Positions 31,547-41,346 of a stretch of DNA of 64,000 bases are shown piece after piece. A program made the translations under genes and the position numbers. The notes under the pieces are model-generated. The model saw only the letters and a list, made by a program, of their open reading frames with translations, was not told where the DNA came from and ran no database searches. Positions within the stretch are counted from its first letter, which is position 1. The number at the start of each line of letters is the position of its first letter. This stretch comes from Photobacterium proteolyticum (lineage in GTDB: Bacteria > Pseudomonadota > Gammaproteobacteria > Enterobacterales > Vibrionaceae). The stretch covers positions 62,001 through 126,000 of the forward strand of contig NZ_MJIL01000047.1 of the NCBI RefSeq assembly GCF_001939735.1. Direction: 5' to 3'.

Positions 31547-32097
31547 TGCAAATCGAAACTATTTATGGTCAGGTCTGTCAAACCGTCTATCAGCAGGCAA
31601 AAAATATCCAGTTACTGATCTGCGATGTTGACGGTGTCTTTTCCGATGGCCGGATTTACATGGGCAATGACGGCGAAGAGTTGAAAACGTTCCATACCCG
31701 TGACGGATACGGTATCAAGTCACTAATGGCCGCCGGGGTCGAGATTGCCATTATTACCGGCCGCAAGTCAGCCATTGTCGAAAACCGTATGTCAGCACTG
31801 GGAATCAAGCACGTATACCAGGGGCAGGACAACAAGCTTGCCGCCTATACCGATATCGAGAAAAACCTGGGTATCGATCCGGCCCATACCGCCTATATCG
31901 GCGATGATCTGATAGACTGGCCGGTCATGGAAAAAGTCGGGTTGTCTGTATGCGTAGCAGACGGACATCCGCTGCTCGCTCGCCGGGCTGACTTTGTCAC
32001 CCGGATCCAGGGCGGATTTGGCGCCGTGCGCGAGGTCTGTGACTTGATCCTTGAAGCAAAAGGCGAATTAGATAAACATAAAGGCTTAAGTATATGA
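31546..32097 (+). CDS. kdsC: KdsC, 3-deoxy-D-manno-octulosonate 8-phosphate phosphatase
   Basis: KdsC removes phosphate from Kdo-8-phosphate, the third Kdo step. The 183-residue product is a small HAD phosphatase without a cap domain: the nucleophile motif DVDGVFSDG is at about 27-35, TGR follows near 76 and GDDLIDWPVM near 124. I chose ATG at 31546, overlapping the kdsD stop by one base; a GTG one codon earlier is also possible. The 3' end overlaps lptC at ATGA. A C-terminal GGFGAVREV segment typical of the family is present. Confidence 0.96.
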   Translation: MQIETIYGQVCQTVYQQAKNIQLLICDVDGVFSDGRIYMGNDGEELKTFHTRDGYGIKSLMAAGVEIAIITGRKSAIVENRMSALGIKHVYQGQDNKLAAYTDIEKNLGIDPAHTAYIGDDLIDWPVMEKVGLSVCVADGHPLLARRADFVTRIQGGFGAVREVCDLILEAKGELDKHKGLSI

Positions 32098-32657
32098 CCT
32101 TGAAAAGGCTATTCTATGCATTGCTATTGCTTTCATGTGCATGGACTGGCTACTACCTGCTGGAAAAGCAATGGCGGGGTGATGTTCAGGTGGAGCCCGA
32201 CGCAGAAAAGCCGCTGTTCACTGGCAATGCCGTCGTCAACACCTCGTTTAACGAATCTGGTCTGCGCAGCTATCAGATAGATTCTGAGTATTTGGAACAT
32301 TTTAGCAAAAGTGGCGATACCGACTTTGTCGAACCCGTGCTGTGGGTGTATCGCGATGGTACCGAAACCGAATGGCGTATCAGCTCAAACACCGCCAGGC
32401 TGGACAAGAATCAGGTACTGCAAATGACGGGCAATGTCCGTATTTTTAACCTGTTGCCAGAATCTGCCGTCAAGATAATTCAGACGGAAAGCCTGCGGCT
32501 TGACCTGATCAGCAAAGATTTCGACACTCCCGACCCAGTACTCATTACCGGTACGGCCTTCCAGAACCAAGGCACGGGTATGAAGGGAAACATTGAGCGC
32601 AGTGTGGCGACCTTATTAAAAAATGTAAAAGGTAGATATGAAGCTTTACAAAATTAG
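32094..32657 (+). CDS. lptC: LptC, inner membrane lipopolysaccharide transport protein
   Basis: LptC receives lipopolysaccharide from the LptB2FG extractor and passes it to LptA across the periplasmic bridge. The 187-residue product has one N-terminal membrane anchor (about 4-22) and a periplasmic beta-jellyroll, with the visible pattern PLFTGNAVVNTSFNESGL near 40 and RLDKNQVLQMTGNVRIFNL near 100. Sequence conservation is modest, but the order kdsC-lptC-lptA-lptB is diagnostic. Its last 20 bases overlap the start of lptA. Confidence 0.93.
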   Translation: MTLKRLFYALLLLSCAWTGYYLLEKQWRGDVQVEPDAEKPLFTGNAVVNTSFNESGLRSYQIDSEYLEHFSKSGDTDFVEPVLWVYRDGTETEWRISSNTARLDKNQVLQMTGNVRIFNLLPESAVKIIQTESLRLDLISKDFDTPDPVLITGTAFQNQGTGMKGNIERSVATLLKNVKGRYEALQN

Positions 32658-33141
32658 TACCCTGCTCTGCCTTTGTATCAGTGCATCAAGCTGGGCATTA
32701 AGTAACGATACAGAGCAGCCGATTTATATTAACTCGGACAACCAACAGCTCGATATTCAGAAAAATATCGTTACCTTCACCGGCAATGTGGTGTTACGTC
32801 AGGGCAGTATTGATATCCGAGCCGACAAGGTCGTAGTAACACGTCCGGCAGGCACCGAAGGCAAAGAGACCATCGATGCCTATGGCAACCCTGCGACCTT
32901 CCACCAGGTTATGGATGACGGCAAACCGATTGACGGTGCCGCCCGTAAAATGCGCTATGAAACGGCGACCGAATTCCTCAAAATGACTGACGAGGCTATC
33001 CTGATCCAGGAAGGCAGCGAAATTCAGGGCAAGGTCATCAGCTACAAGATTGACGAACAGAAGCTCGTTGCAGAAAGTGGCAAGAAGAAGCGCGTTACCA
33101 CCATTTTGCAGCCTAACCAGCTGAACAGTAATAAGAAATAA
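32638..33141 (+). CDS. lptA: LptA, periplasmic lipopolysaccharide bridge protein
   Basis: LptA oligomers form the periplasmic part of the bridge between LptC and the outer membrane LptDE. The 167-residue precursor has a signal peptide (cut near SSWA-LSND, about residue 20) and the OstA-like jellyroll, seen in IYINSDNQQLDIQKNIVTF and TGNVVLRQGSIDIRADKVVV. Length is normal. It begins inside the end of lptC and is followed by lptB after nine bases. In E. coli a sigma-E promoter serves lptA; I did not find a clear one inside lptC here. Confidence 0.95.
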   Translation: MKLYKISTLLCLCISASSWALSNDTEQPIYINSDNQQLDIQKNIVTFTGNVVLRQGSIDIRADKVVVTRPAGTEGKETIDAYGNPATFHQVMDDGKPIDGAARKMRYETATEFLKMTDEAILIQEGSEIQGKVISYKIDEQKLVAESGKKKRVTTILQPNQLNSNKK

Positions 33142-33150
33142 GCGACAATT

Positions 33151-33876
33151 ATGGCAACGTTAAAAGCAGAACACTTAGCTAAAAGCTATAACGGCCGTAA
33201 AGTCGTTTCAGACGTCAGCCTGGAAGTGCATTCAGGCAAGATCGTCGGCTTGCTGGGCCCGAACGGTGCAGGTAAAACCACGTCTTTTTATATGATTGTC
33301 GGCCTGGTTGCACGGGACGAGGGCACTATTACCATTGACGGGAAGGATATCAGCCTGCAGCCGATGCACAACCGCTCGAGAATGGGAATAGGCTACCTGC
33401 CGCAGGAGGCCTCCATTTTCCGCAAGCTGACGGTTCACGACAACCTGATGGCGGTCCTGCAGACACGCAAGGAGCTCAGTAAGAGCCAGCGCCAAGATAA
33501 ATTAGAAGAATTGTTGGATGAATTCCACATCCAGCACATTCGTAATAGCCTAGGCATGGCATTATCGGGGGGTGAGCGTCGCCGGGTTGAAATCGCCCGC
33601 GCGCTGGCCGCCAACCCGAAGTTCATTTTGCTTGATGAACCTTTTGCCGGGGTCGATCCGATATCTGTGATCGACATCAAAAAGATCATCGAACATTTGC
33701 GTGATCGTGGGCTAGGTGTACTGATCACCGATCATAATGTTAGAGAGACCCTCGATGTCTGTGAACATGCCTACATCGTTAGCCAGGGGCAGCTTATCGC
33801 CCACGGTTCGCCGAGTGATGTTCTTAATGATGAGCACGTAAAACGAGTCTATCTGGGCGACCAGTTCCGTCTATAG
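33151..33876 (+). CDS. lptB: LptB, ATPase of the lipopolysaccharide exporter
   Basis: LptB is the cytoplasmic ATPase of LptB2FG, which extracts lipopolysaccharide from the inner membrane. The 241-residue product has Walker [10 protein letters not shown] near 36-44, the Q-loop LPQEAS, the signature LSGGERRR near 139-146, Walker [13 protein letters not shown] near 159-170 and the switch histidine in ITDHNVRE. Length matches E. coli. It ends 110 bases before rpoN. Confidence 0.97.
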   Translation: MATLKAEHLAKSYNGRKVVSDVSLEVHSGKIVGLLGPNGAGKTTSFYMIVGLVARDEGTITIDGKDISLQPMHNRSRMGIGYLPQEASIFRKLTVHDNLMAVLQTRKELSKSQRQDKLEELLDEFHIQHIRNSLGMALSGGERRRVEIARALAANPKFILLDEPFAGVDPISVIDIKKIIEHLRDRGLGVLITDHNVRETLDVCEHAYIVSQGQLIAHGSPSDVLNDEHVKRVYLGDQFRL

Positions 33877-33903
33877 TTATTTATAAGGACGTACCAGGGG
33901 CCA

Positions 33904-33990
33904 ATGGGTAAAGGCTTGATGACTGCTGATGTTAAAGCCGTAGTTGGCACCACAACAAAAGATAACAACAAGGTACATACGCATATATGA
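33904..33990 (+). CDS. Possible 28-residue leader peptide coupled to rpoN
   Basis: A short frame starts with ATG at 33904, preceded by AGGGG four to five bases upstream, and ends with TGA at 33988-33990, which overlaps the rpoN ATG (33987-33989) as ATGA. The product would be 28 residues, [20 protein letters not shown] followed by eight more, hydrophilic and without a recognisable domain. The rpoN start has only a distant AAGG in front of it, so reinitiation after this frame could set RpoN levels. Not recognised as a known family; it could also be a chance frame. Confidence 0.35.
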   Translation: MGKGLMTADVKAVVGTTTKDNNKVHTHI

Positions 33991-35474
33991 AAACCTCGCT
34001 CCAGCTCAAACTAGGTCAACAACTGGCAATGACGCCACAGTTGCAACAAGCCATTCGCCTGTTGCAATTATCCACCTTGGATCTCCAGCAGGAGATTCAG
34101 GAAGCACTGGACGCAAACCCGCTGTTGGAGCTGGATGAGAATAGCAATGAAGCCACGCCAACCACCGAAGAAAACAAGGCGGACGGACAGGACAGCGGTG
34201 AAATTTCAACTCAGGAAGGGGAATCAGGCAGTGATCCGGAGCCTTTTGATACCTCGGAAGTCATTGAGCAACGCGAAATGCCGGAGGATCTCCCTGTCGA
34301 TACCACGTGGGATGATGTGTATAGTGCCGGCACCGGCAGTACTGGCATCGCCATCGATGATGATATGCCCGTCTACCAGGGTGAAACCACCGAGAGCTTG
34401 CAAGACTACCTGATGTGGCAGGTACAGCTGACACCTTTCACCGAGACCGACTTGACTATCGCCACCGCAATTATTGACGCGGTTGATGACAAGGGCTACC
34501 TCACCTGCTCCGCCGACGAGATCCTCGAAAGTCTGGGCAATGAAGAGGTTGAGCTTGACGAGGTCGAAGCCGTCCTGAAACGGGTACAGCAGTTTGACCC
34601 GCTCGGGGTTGCCTCGCGCAACCTGCAGGAGTGCCTGTTGCTGCAGCTCGCCACCTTCCCGGAAGATACTCCCTGGTTGAATGAGGCCAAAACCCTTCTC
34701 AACCAGCATATAGATTTGCTTGCAAACCGAGACTATCGCCAGCTGATGCGCGAGACCAAGCTCAAAGAAGCCGAGCTGAAAGCGGTAATGCAGTTGATCC
34801 ATGATCTGGACCCTCGTCCGGGCAACCGGGTTGTGGCCTCCGAAACCGAATATGTGGTGCCGGACGTTTCCGTCTTCAAGGATCATGGCAAATGGGTCGT
34901 GAGCATCAACCCCGATAGCGTCCCGCGTATCCGTGTTAACCAACAGTATGCGGCCTTGAGCAAAAACACCCGCAACAGTGCTGACAGCCAGTTCATCCGC
35001 ACGCATCTGCAGGATGCCAAATGGCTGATCAAAAGTCTTGAAAGCCGCAATGAGACGCTGCTAAAAGTCGCCCGCTGCATTGTTGAACACCAGCAGGACT
35101 TCTTTGAATATGGCGAGGAAGCCATGAAGCCGATGGTGCTCAATGATATTGCACTGGCAGTGGACATGCATGAATCGACGATCTCCCGTGTAACGACGCA
35201 AAAATATATGCACACCCCACGCGGGATCTTTGAATTGAAGTATTTCTTCTCAAGTCACGTTAGTACGGATAATGGCGGAGAGTGCTCTTCGACCGCTATT
35301 CGGGCACTGGTGAAGAAACTGGTTGCCGCTGAAAATCAGGCGAAGCCACTAAGTGACAGTAAAATTGCGACATTGCTGGCGGATCAGGGCATCATGGTAG
35401 CGCGGCGAACGATCGCCAAATACCGTGAATCGCTAGGTATTCCGCCGTCTAATCAGCGAAAACGTCTGCTCTAG
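33987..35474 (+). CDS. rpoN: RpoN, sigma-54
   Basis: Sigma-54 directs RNA polymerase to -24/-12 promoters that need AAA+ activators; in vibrios it controls flagella, nitrogen genes and quorum-sensing small RNAs. The 495-residue product has the glutamine- and leucine-rich region I ([20 protein letters not shown]), an acidic region II of about 60-130, the core-binding region, and the RpoN box [10 protein letters not shown] at 472-481. It is followed by hpf, ptsN, rapZ and npr, the usual rpoN cluster. The start overlaps a short upstream frame. Confidence 0.97.
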   Translation: MKTSLQLKLGQQLAMTPQLQQAIRLLQLSTLDLQQEIQEALDANPLLELDENSNEATPTTEENKADGQDSGEISTQEGESGSDPEPFDTSEVIEQREMPEDLPVDTTWDDVYSAGTGSTGIAIDDDMPVYQGETTESLQDYLMWQVQLTPFTETDLTIATAIIDAVDDKGYLTCSADEILESLGNEEVELDEVEAVLKRVQQFDPLGVASRNLQECLLLQLATFPEDTPWLNEAKTLLNQHIDLLANRDYRQLMRETKLKEAELKAVMQLIHDLDPRPGNRVVASETEYVVPDVSVFKDHGKWVVSINPDSVPRIRVNQQYAALSKNTRNSADSQFIRTHLQDAKWLIKSLESRNETLLKVARCIVEHQQDFFEYGEEAMKPMVLNDIALAVDMHESTISRVTTQKYMHTPRGIFELKYFFSSHVSTDNGGECSSTAIRALVKKLVAAENQAKPLSDSKIATLLADQGIMVARRTIAKYRESLGIPPSNQRKRLL

Positions 35475-35501
35475 TCAGACGCCAACAGAAGGAAGATGTC
35501 T

Positions 35502-35789
35502 ATGCAAATTAATCTCACAGGGCACCATGTCGAAATTACCCCGTCTTTACGTGATTACGTAAATACCAAGTTCGATAAGCTGGAACGCTTTTTTGATAAG
35601 ATTAATAATGTCCATGTGATTCTGAATGTTGAAAAATTGCAGCAGGTCGCAGAAGCGACCTTGCACATTAACGCAGGGGAAATCCACGCGAAAGCGGATT
35701 CAGAAAATATGTATGCAGCTATTGACGCATTAACTGATAAACTGGTCCGTCAATTAAACAAACACAAAGATAAACTCAATAGCCACTGA
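35502..35789 (+). CDS. hpf: HPF, short-form ribosome hibernation promoting factor
   Basis: HPF binds the decoding region and helps form inactive 100S ribosomes in stationary phase. I chose the ATG at 35502, eight bases after AAGGA; this gives 95 residues, as in E. coli, beginning MQINLTGHHVEITPSLRDYV. The in-frame ATG at 35496 is too close to the ribosome-binding site. The sequence ends DKLVRQLNKHKDKLNSH, without the extra C-terminal domain of long HPF, so dimerisation would need RMF. Confidence 0.95.
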   Translation: MQINLTGHHVEITPSLRDYVNTKFDKLERFFDKINNVHVILNVEKLQQVAEATLHINAGEIHAKADSENMYAAIDALTDKLVRQLNKHKDKLNSH

Positions 35790-35791
35790 TC

Positions 35792-36241
35792 ATGCAACTG
35801 AGTACTGTATTGAGCCTGGACTGCACCAAGAGTGCAGTTCACTGCTCCAGCAAAAAACGCGCTCTGGAAATCATCAGCGAAATCGCCGCCGAGCATCTAG
35901 ACCAAAATCCCCAGCCGCTGTTCGAGTGTATGCTCAACCGCGAAAAGATGGGGAGTACGGGCATCGGCAACGGTATTGCGATTCCCCATGGACGGATCAA
36001 CAACAGTGATCAGGCCATTGCCGTCCTGATCCAATGTCAGGATCCCATCCAGTTCGATGCCATAGACAACCAGCCGGTCGATTTGCTCTTTGCCCTTCTC
36101 GTTCCGGATGCTCAATGCAAAGAGCACCTGAAAACCCTGTCTAGCATGGCTGAAAAGCTAAGTAATAAACAAGTCTGTAAACAGCTACGCACCGCAAAAA
36201 GCGATGAAGAGCTTTATCAAATCCTCACCTGTGATTCATAA
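35792..36241 (+). CDS. ptsN: PtsN, EIIA-Ntr of the nitrogen phosphotransferase system
   Basis: PtsN is the last phosphate carrier of the nitrogen PTS, a regulatory relay that affects potassium transport and envelope functions without moving sugar. The 149-residue product has the fructose-type EIIA fold; the phosphorylated histidine is His66 in IAIPHGRI. Surrounding family segments such as MLNREKMGSTGIGNG are intact. It lies two bases after hpf, and its partner Npr is encoded after rapZ. Confidence 0.96.
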   Translation: MQLSTVLSLDCTKSAVHCSSKKRALEIISEIAAEHLDQNPQPLFECMLNREKMGSTGIGNGIAIPHGRINNSDQAIAVLIQCQDPIQFDAIDNQPVDLLFALLVPDAQCKEHLKTLSSMAEKLSNKQVCKQLRTAKSDEELYQILTCDS

Positions 36242-36281
36242 TGATCACCACTTCACTCCCGTTATTTAAGGTATACCAGCC

Positions 36282-37133
36282 ATGAAGTTAATGGTCGTAA
36301 GCGGACGTTCCGGCTCAGGAAAATCAATTGCCCTGCGGGTATTGGAAGATCTGGGCTATTACTGTGTTGATAACCTACCGGTCAACCTGCTGCCCCAGCT
36401 TGTCAGCACGGTGAATAGCGACCAGCAGGATATCGCAGTGAGCATCGATGTTCGCAATATGCCCGACGAGCCTGAAGAGATCCGTAAAACACTGGATTCT
36501 CTCAGTGACGAGCTGGACGTCAATGTGATCTACCTTGATGCCGATGACAAAGAGCTGGTTAAGCGCTACAGCGAAACCCGCCGCCTGCACCCGTTGTCTC
36601 GGGACAACATGAGCCTGGAGCAGGCCATTCAATCGGAGAGTGAGCGTCTGGCAGAGCTCAAGGCTCATGCCGACCTGGTCATAGATACTACCAACCAGTC
36701 CATTCACGATCTCAGTGAAACCGTTCGCTCCCGAGTTCTGGGCCGCGATGCGCGTGAGCTGATCATGGTGTTTGAGTCGTTCGGCTTCAAGCACGGTATA
36801 CCCACAGATGCCGACTACGTCTTTGATGTGCGCTTTTTGCCCAATCCCCACTGGGTTCCCGAGCTCAAACCTTTGACTGGCCTGGATCAGGGCGTAAAAG
36901 AGTATCTCTCCGGGCACCCGGAAGTGACTCAGCTGACTTACCAGATCCGTAACTTTATTGAAACCTGGCTACCAATGCTGGAAAAGAACAACCGTAGCTA
37001 CCTGACGGTTGCCATTGGTTGTACCGGCGGCCAGCACCGTTCTGTTTATATCGCCCAGCAGTTGGCAGAGCATTTTCGCTATGAAGGCCACCAGATCCAG
37101 GTTCGCCACCGCACGCTGGAAGCAAAATCATGA
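36282..37133 (+). CDS. rapZ: RapZ, RNase adaptor and UDP-GlcNAc-pathway sensor
   Basis: RapZ binds glucosamine-6-phosphate and, in E. coli, delivers the small RNA GlmZ to RNase E, tuning amino-sugar and thus envelope precursor supply. The 283-residue product has Walker A GRSGSGKS at 8-15, a second nucleotide motif SIDVRNMP near 58, and the C-terminal GCTGGQHRS segment near 245 that forms the ligand-binding region. The basic C-terminal tail is present. It overlaps npr by four bases. Confidence 0.95.
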   Translation: MKLMVVSGRSGSGKSIALRVLEDLGYYCVDNLPVNLLPQLVSTVNSDQQDIAVSIDVRNMPDEPEEIRKTLDSLSDELDVNVIYLDADDKELVKRYSETRRLHPLSRDNMSLEQAIQSESERLAELKAHADLVIDTTNQSIHDLSETVRSRVLGRDARELIMVFESFGFKHGIPTDADYVFDVRFLPNPHWVPELKPLTGLDQGVKEYLSGHPEVTQLTYQIRNFIETWLPMLEKNNRSYLTVAIGCTGGQHRSVYIAQQLAEHFRYEGHQIQVRHRTLEAKS

Positions 37134-37405
37134 CCGTCCTCACCCGGCAGTTATTTATCAAAAACCGTCTGGGCCTGCATGCCCGGGCCGCTATCAAACT
37201 GGTTGAGCTGGCACAAAGCTTCGAGTCCACTGTCACTATCAGCAATGACGAAAAAAGTGCGACCGCCGACAGTGTAATGGGGCTGTTGATGCTCGAATCG
37301 GCCCAGGGCCAGCAGATCTGCGTCAGCGCCGATGGCAATGATGCCGAAGCCGCATTATCAGCCGTGTCCGAGCTGATAGAAGCAGGCTTTGACGAAGAAA
37401 GCTAG
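37130..37405 (+). CDS. ptsO: Npr (PtsO), HPr-like phosphocarrier of the nitrogen PTS
   Basis: Npr accepts phosphate from EI-Ntr (PtsP, not in this window) and passes it to PtsN. The 91-residue product has the HPr fold, with the active histidine His17 in [10 protein letters not shown] and the [10 protein letters not shown] segment near 45 that corresponds to the regulatory-serine region of HPr. Length is normal. It overlaps the end of rapZ, and no clear terminator follows; a GAAGTTAACTTC palindrome lies ten bases downstream. Confidence 0.95.
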   Translation: MTVLTRQLFIKNRLGLHARAAIKLVELAQSFESTVTISNDEKSATADSVMGLLMLESAQGQQICVSADGNDAEAALSAVSELIEAGFDEES

Positions 37406-37724
37406 TTGCCACAGTGAAGTTAACTTCGCCAATTGGGCTGTGAACACGAATGATTGTGAACGTATTTAATCCGAACTAAACCATAATCATTCTTTCCCTG
37501 CCCCCCCTGCTATTCCTCTTGCAGATTAAATCTTTATTTCCTCTCAGATCTGGTGAGACAACCACTGCACTATTACGTTAAAATTCAGCTTATTGCGCCG
37601 TCAGACTAAACTAAGCAGACCAAGCTAAACAGTCAGCAATGCCTTCTTGGCATTCTCTGTTCACCTCAATCACCAGTTCAGAGTATGGCGGCCGGCATCA
37701 GAGTAATTTGGGGTACCACGACCA
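37406..37724 (+). other. Intergenic region upstream of mgtE
   Basis: The 319-base gap contains a perfect GAAGTTAACTTC palindrome (37416-37427) right after npr and an AATGCC-TTCTT-GGCATT hairpin (37638-37654) about 70 bases before mgtE. A 33-codon frame starts inside that hairpin (37639) and ends 13 bases inside mgtE, but it has no ribosome-binding site. I see no strong promoter, no T-run terminator and no match I would call a known magnesium riboswitch. Confidence 0.4.
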
Positions 37725-39083
37725 ATGGCGGATGTATTAGAACAAGATCAGACGCATCAGACGCTGCAAGAAGTTAATCAAGCGCTTGAAAACGGCATGT
37801 TTGTCCATGTCCGCCGAATGCTCCAGGATATGGAGCCGGAGGATATCGCTCACCTGCTGGAAGCCTCTCCGCCTAAAGAACGCCAGGTCTTATGGCAGCT
37901 AACCGATCCCGAAGAGCAGGGCGAAATTCTCGATGAACTGTCGGAAGATGTAAAAGACGGCATCGTCGCACAGATGGAGCCGGAAAAACTGGCGGCCGTC
38001 ACCGAGGGGATGGAAACCGATGACGTTGCCTATGTCCTGCGTAGCCTGCCTGATGACAAGTATCAGGAAGTATTGGCGCAAATGGATGCCACCGACCGGC
38101 ACCGGGTAGAAAAGGCGCTAGCCTACCCGGAAGAAACGGCCGGCGGTATGATGAGCACCGACTTTATCACCATCCGCGGCGATGTTACCGCCGATGTTGT
38201 CTTGCGTTACCTGCGTATGAAGGGAGAACTCCCTGAAGCCACCGATGCCCTGTATGTTGTTGATCAAAATGAACAACTCATCGGTAGCCTGTCACTATCA
38301 ACGCTGATCACGACCCAGTCGGATATTGAAATTCAAGAAGTCATGGATGATGCCGACGAGGCAATCTCGGTCGAGATGGATGACAGCGAAGTAGCCAACC
38401 TCTTTGAACGTCGTAACTGGCTGTCAGCCCCGGTCATCGATACAGACAACCACCTCGTCGGTCGTATCACCATTGATGATGTCGTCGATATCATCCGTGA
38501 AGATGCCGAGCACACCATGATGAGTATGGCAGGTATGGAAGATGACGAAGACACCTTTGCTCCCGTTATGAAATCCGCCCGACGCCGTAGTATCTGGCTG
38601 GGCGTTAACGTACTGGCAGCACTGGCCGCGGCTTCCGTGTCCAATATGTTCGAAGACACGCTGGATAAAATGGCAGCCATCGCGATCCTGATGACCATCG
38701 TCCCGTCAATGGGGGGGGTTGCCGGTAACCAAACCGTCGCCCTGGTGATCCGGGGCCTGGCCGTCGGCCATATCGGTGAAACCAACACCCGCTGGCTGCT
38801 CAGCAAGGAAGCCCGCGTCGGCCTGATTAACGGTGTGCTCTGGGCTGCCATCATTGGCGGTGTGGTGGTCTTGTGGAAAGGGAACCTGATACTCGGGCTC
38901 ATCATTGCCGGCGCGATGATGACCAACCTGCTGGTTGCGGGCATTGCCGGTGTGTGTGTACCTATTTTGCTGAAAAAACTCAATATCGACCCGGCACTGG
39001 CTGGCGGGATGGCCCTGACCACTATCACCGATATTATCGGCCTGTCGGTCTTTTTGGGGCTGGCGACAGTATTCCTTGTCTAA
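37725..39083 (+). CDS. mgtE: MgtE, magnesium channel
   Basis: MgtE is a dimeric magnesium channel of the inner membrane, gated by cytoplasmic magnesium. The 452-residue product has the acidic helical N domain (about 15-130), two CBS domains (about 140-265, with MMSTDFITIRGDVTADVV and DDAEHTMM nearby) and a C-terminal five-helix pore domain with PSMGGVAGNQTVALVIRG near 325-342, the most conserved stretch. Length is standard. It is not part of the E. coli version of this cluster, so it is an addition between npr and pmbA in this lineage. Confidence 0.95.
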   Translation: MADVLEQDQTHQTLQEVNQALENGMFVHVRRMLQDMEPEDIAHLLEASPPKERQVLWQLTDPEEQGEILDELSEDVKDGIVAQMEPEKLAAVTEGMETDDVAYVLRSLPDDKYQEVLAQMDATDRHRVEKALAYPEETAGGMMSTDFITIRGDVTADVVLRYLRMKGELPEATDALYVVDQNEQLIGSLSLSTLITTQSDIEIQEVMDDADEAISVEMDDSEVANLFERRNWLSAPVIDTDNHLVGRITIDDVVDIIREDAEHTMMSMAGMEDDEDTFAPVMKSARRRSIWLGVNVLAALAAASVSNMFEDTLDKMAAIAILMTIVPSMGGVAGNQTVALVIRGLAVGHIGETNTRWLLSKEARVGLINGVLWAAIIGGVVVLWKGNLILGLIIAGAMMTNLLVAGIAGVCVPILLKKLNIDPALAGGMALTTITDIIGLSVFLGLATVFLV

Positions 39084-39117
39084 AGGTATTGAGTCACGAG
39101 TGACGAGATAAACCGCT

Positions 39118-39141
39118 CCTCCCCCTTATTAAAGGGGGAGG
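39118..39141. repeat. Long perfect inverted repeat between mgtE and pmbA
   Basis: CCTCCCCCTT and AAGGGGGAGG form a perfect 10-bp stem with loop ATTA. It lies in the short gap between two converging genes and could slow polymerase, but no T-run follows on the plus strand, and only a weak one is found on the minus side. The sequence is of the REP-like kind that tends to be dispersed in genomes; only this copy was noticed in the window. Confidence 0.6.
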
Positions 39142-39166
39142 CTGGAAGGGTGTTCAAAAAAAGCGA

Positions 39167-40510
39167 CTATTCGCCTGCGATTTTCATCGTATCCAGCAGC
39201 ATCGAGCCGGTCTGGATCTGGCTTCGGGTTTCGGTATCCGTACCAATGGCGACGATATTCTGCATCATATCCTTCAGGTTACCGGCAATCGTCACTTCAC
39301 TGACCGGGAACTGAATCTCACCGTTCTCCACCCAAAAACCAGCCGCACCGCGCGAATAGTCACCGGTGACTATATTAACGCCCTGACCCATCAGTTCTGT
39401 CACCAACAGGCCACGATCCATTTTCTTCAGCATCTGGCTATAGTCTTCACCCGTGGACTTAACCTGCCAGTTATGGATACCACCGGCGTGCCCGGTTGGT
39501 TGTCGGCCTAGTTTGCGCGCGGCATAACTGGTCATCAGGTAAGTTTGTAAGATCCCGTCCTGAATGATTTCGCGATCATGTGTCGCCAGACCTTCGCTGT
39601 CGAAAGGCGTACTTGCCATTCCTCTCAGGATATGTGGCCGCTCGCTGATGTTCATCCACTCAGGGAAGATCTGCTCACCCAGCTTATCCAACAGGAAAGA
39701 AGACTTGCGATACAGGTTCGAACCGCTGATCGCCATTACCAGATGGCCAAATAGACCGGTCGCGATATCGGCCGCGAACATCACCGGCGCCTCGCGCGTC
39801 GACAGCTTCTGCGGGTCTATCCGTCCTACCGTACGTTCTGCGGCATGTTGACCAACCCGCTCAGGCAGCCACAGGTCAGAGGCACGACGGGCCGTGGTAT
39901 AACTGTAATCTCGCTCCATCTCGCCATTCTTGCCTTCGGCAATCACGCAGCAACTGGTGCTGTGACGGCTTGAGGCATAGCTGGCCAGCATGCCGTGGCT
40001 ATTGCCATAGACACGAACACCGTAATGGCTGTCATAGCTTGCACCGTCACTCTGTTTGATACGGGGATCATAATCAAGCGCCGCCTGCTCGGCCTGAATC
40101 GCAATAGCCGCAGCATGATCGGGCTCCGGCTCGTCAGGATGGAACAGGTCAAGATCGGGAATGTCCTTGGCCATCAGCTCTTTCGGGCCCGGTCCCGCAA
40201 ACGGGTCTTCAGACGTGTAACGAGCGATATCAAGCGCTGCTGCAACAGTTTGGGCTATCGCACTCTCGCTGAGATCCGAGGTTGAGGCACTGCCTTTACG
40301 CTGACCGCGATAGACGGTGATCCCCAATGCCCCGTCACTATTAAACTCCACATTTTCGACGTCACACATGCGTGTCGACACACTGATACCCGTCGTTTTG
40401 TTAATAGCAACCTCGGCAGCATCAGCTTGTTTGCCTGCCAACTCCAACGCTTTGGCAACCGCCGCTTCAAGTTCTACACGCTGCTGCGCAACCTGTTCTC
40501 TTACGTCCAT
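39167..40510 (-). CDS. pmbA: PmbA (TldE), metalloprotease partner subunit
   Basis: TldE forms a heterodimer with TldD; the pair degrades unfolded peptides, matures the peptide microcin B17 in E. coli and processes CcdA antitoxin. The 447-residue product has the TldD/TldE fold but no HExxxH metal motif, as expected for the non-catalytic partner. Family segments such as [20 protein letters not shown], the [16 protein letters not shown] stretch and the C-terminal [23 protein letters not shown] block are present. It lies close to tldD, separated only by the opposite-strand darP. Confidence 0.95.
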   Translation of the reverse strand: MDVREQVAQQRVELEAAVAKALELAGKQADAAEVAINKTTGISVSTRMCDVENVEFNSDGALGITVYRGQRKGSASTSDLSESAIAQTVAAALDIARYTSEDPFAGPGPKELMAKDIPDLDLFHPDEPEPDHAAAIAIQAEQAALDYDPRIKQSDGASYDSHYGVRVYGNSHGMLASYASSRHSTSCCVIAEGKNGEMERDYSYTTARRASDLWLPERVGQHAAERTVGRIDPQKLSTREAPVMFAADIATGLFGHLVMAISGSNLYRKSSFLLDKLGEQIFPEWMNISERPHILRGMASTPFDSEGLATHDREIIQDGILQTYLMTSYAARKLGRQPTGHAGGIHNWQVKSTGEDYSQMLKKMDRGLLVTELMGQGVNIVTGDYSRGAAGFWVENGEIQFPVSEVTIAGNLKDMMQNIVAIGTDTETRSQIQTGSMLLDTMKIAGE

Positions 40511-40738
40511 ATCTTTACTTACTCAGAGAATGACAACCATTTCATGGCGTTACTTTAAGCACGCTTATGTGGCTTAATGAAATGAAGATCATGAAAATAA
40601 TCAGCAGCACAACAGCAAACGCTGATAAGTGCCCTATTTAGTATTACATATAGGATAACACCGCCTGTAAGGAATTTGCGCCCCAAATCATGTTTAAACT
40701 GATAAAATAGAGCCATTACCTTCTTTAGTGAGCCTATT

Positions 40739-41263
40739 ATGAGCCGTAAAAACCAAAAAGCCCCTTGGGAAGAGGAAGAAGAAATCATCTGGGTAAGCAA
40801 GTCCGAGATGAAACGCGACATGGAAGCCCTGCAAAAAGTCGGGGAGGAGCTTGTCGAGCTTAAACCCAATGCACTGGCGAAAATTCCGCTGGACGAAGAT
40901 CTCCTGGAAGCTGTCAAAGATGCGCAGCGCTTCAAAAACGAAGCCCGCCGCCGTCAGTTACAGCGAATTGGCAAGCTGATGCGTCAGGTCGATGTCGAGC
41001 CTATCCAGGCAGCATTGGACATGCTGCGCAACAAGCACTCGCAGGCAACGGTTGCCCTGAAAAAGCTGGAGCAAAAACGCGACAAGCTGATCGAGAACGG
41101 CGACAGCATGATCAATGCCATCATGGTTGACCATCCTGATGCCGATCGCCAGCGCCTGCGCCAACTTGTTCGTCAGGCGAACAAAGAGAAAGCGCAAAAC
41201 AAGCCGGCCAAGGCATACCGTGAAATCTTCCAGTACCTCAAAACGCTGTACCTGGAAGACTAG
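40739..41263 (+). CDS. darP: DarP (YjgA), ribosome biogenesis factor
   Basis: DarP/YjgA is a small helical protein that binds the pre-50S particle during late assembly near the peptidyl transferase centre. The 174-residue product is highly charged and helical, opening [20 protein letters not shown] and carrying the family segments [15 protein letters not shown] and [18 protein letters not shown]. It diverges from pmbA across 228 bases and converges on tldD, sharing a terminator. The pairing with pmbA is also found in E. coli. Confidence 0.93.
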   Translation: MSRKNQKAPWEEEEEIIWVSKSEMKRDMEALQKVGEELVELKPNALAKIPLDEDLLEAVKDAQRFKNEARRRQLQRIGKLMRQVDVEPIQAALDMLRNKHSQATVALKKLEQKRDKLIENGDSMINAIMVDHPDADRQRLRQLVRQANKEKAQNKPAKAYREIFQYLKTLYLED

Positions 41264-41291
41264 CAACACCACAGTTCAAACCGGTACCATG

Positions 41292-41323
41292 AAAAATGCC
41301 AGCACTTCCGTGCTGGCATTTTT
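41292..41323. terminator. Bidirectional terminator between darP and tldD
   Basis: A 9-bp perfect stem ATGCCAGCAC/GTGCTGGCAT with loop TTCC is flanked by A-runs and T-runs on the respective sides. It serves both converging genes. Confidence 0.88.
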
Positions 41324-41346
41324 ATATTTCCTTTCCCGCTGCAGCG

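Noticed and set aside
37639..37740. 33-codon frame running into mgtE
   Set aside because: No ribosome-binding site, start codon inside a hairpin, no coupling overlap of the ATGA type; mentioned only as part of the leader.
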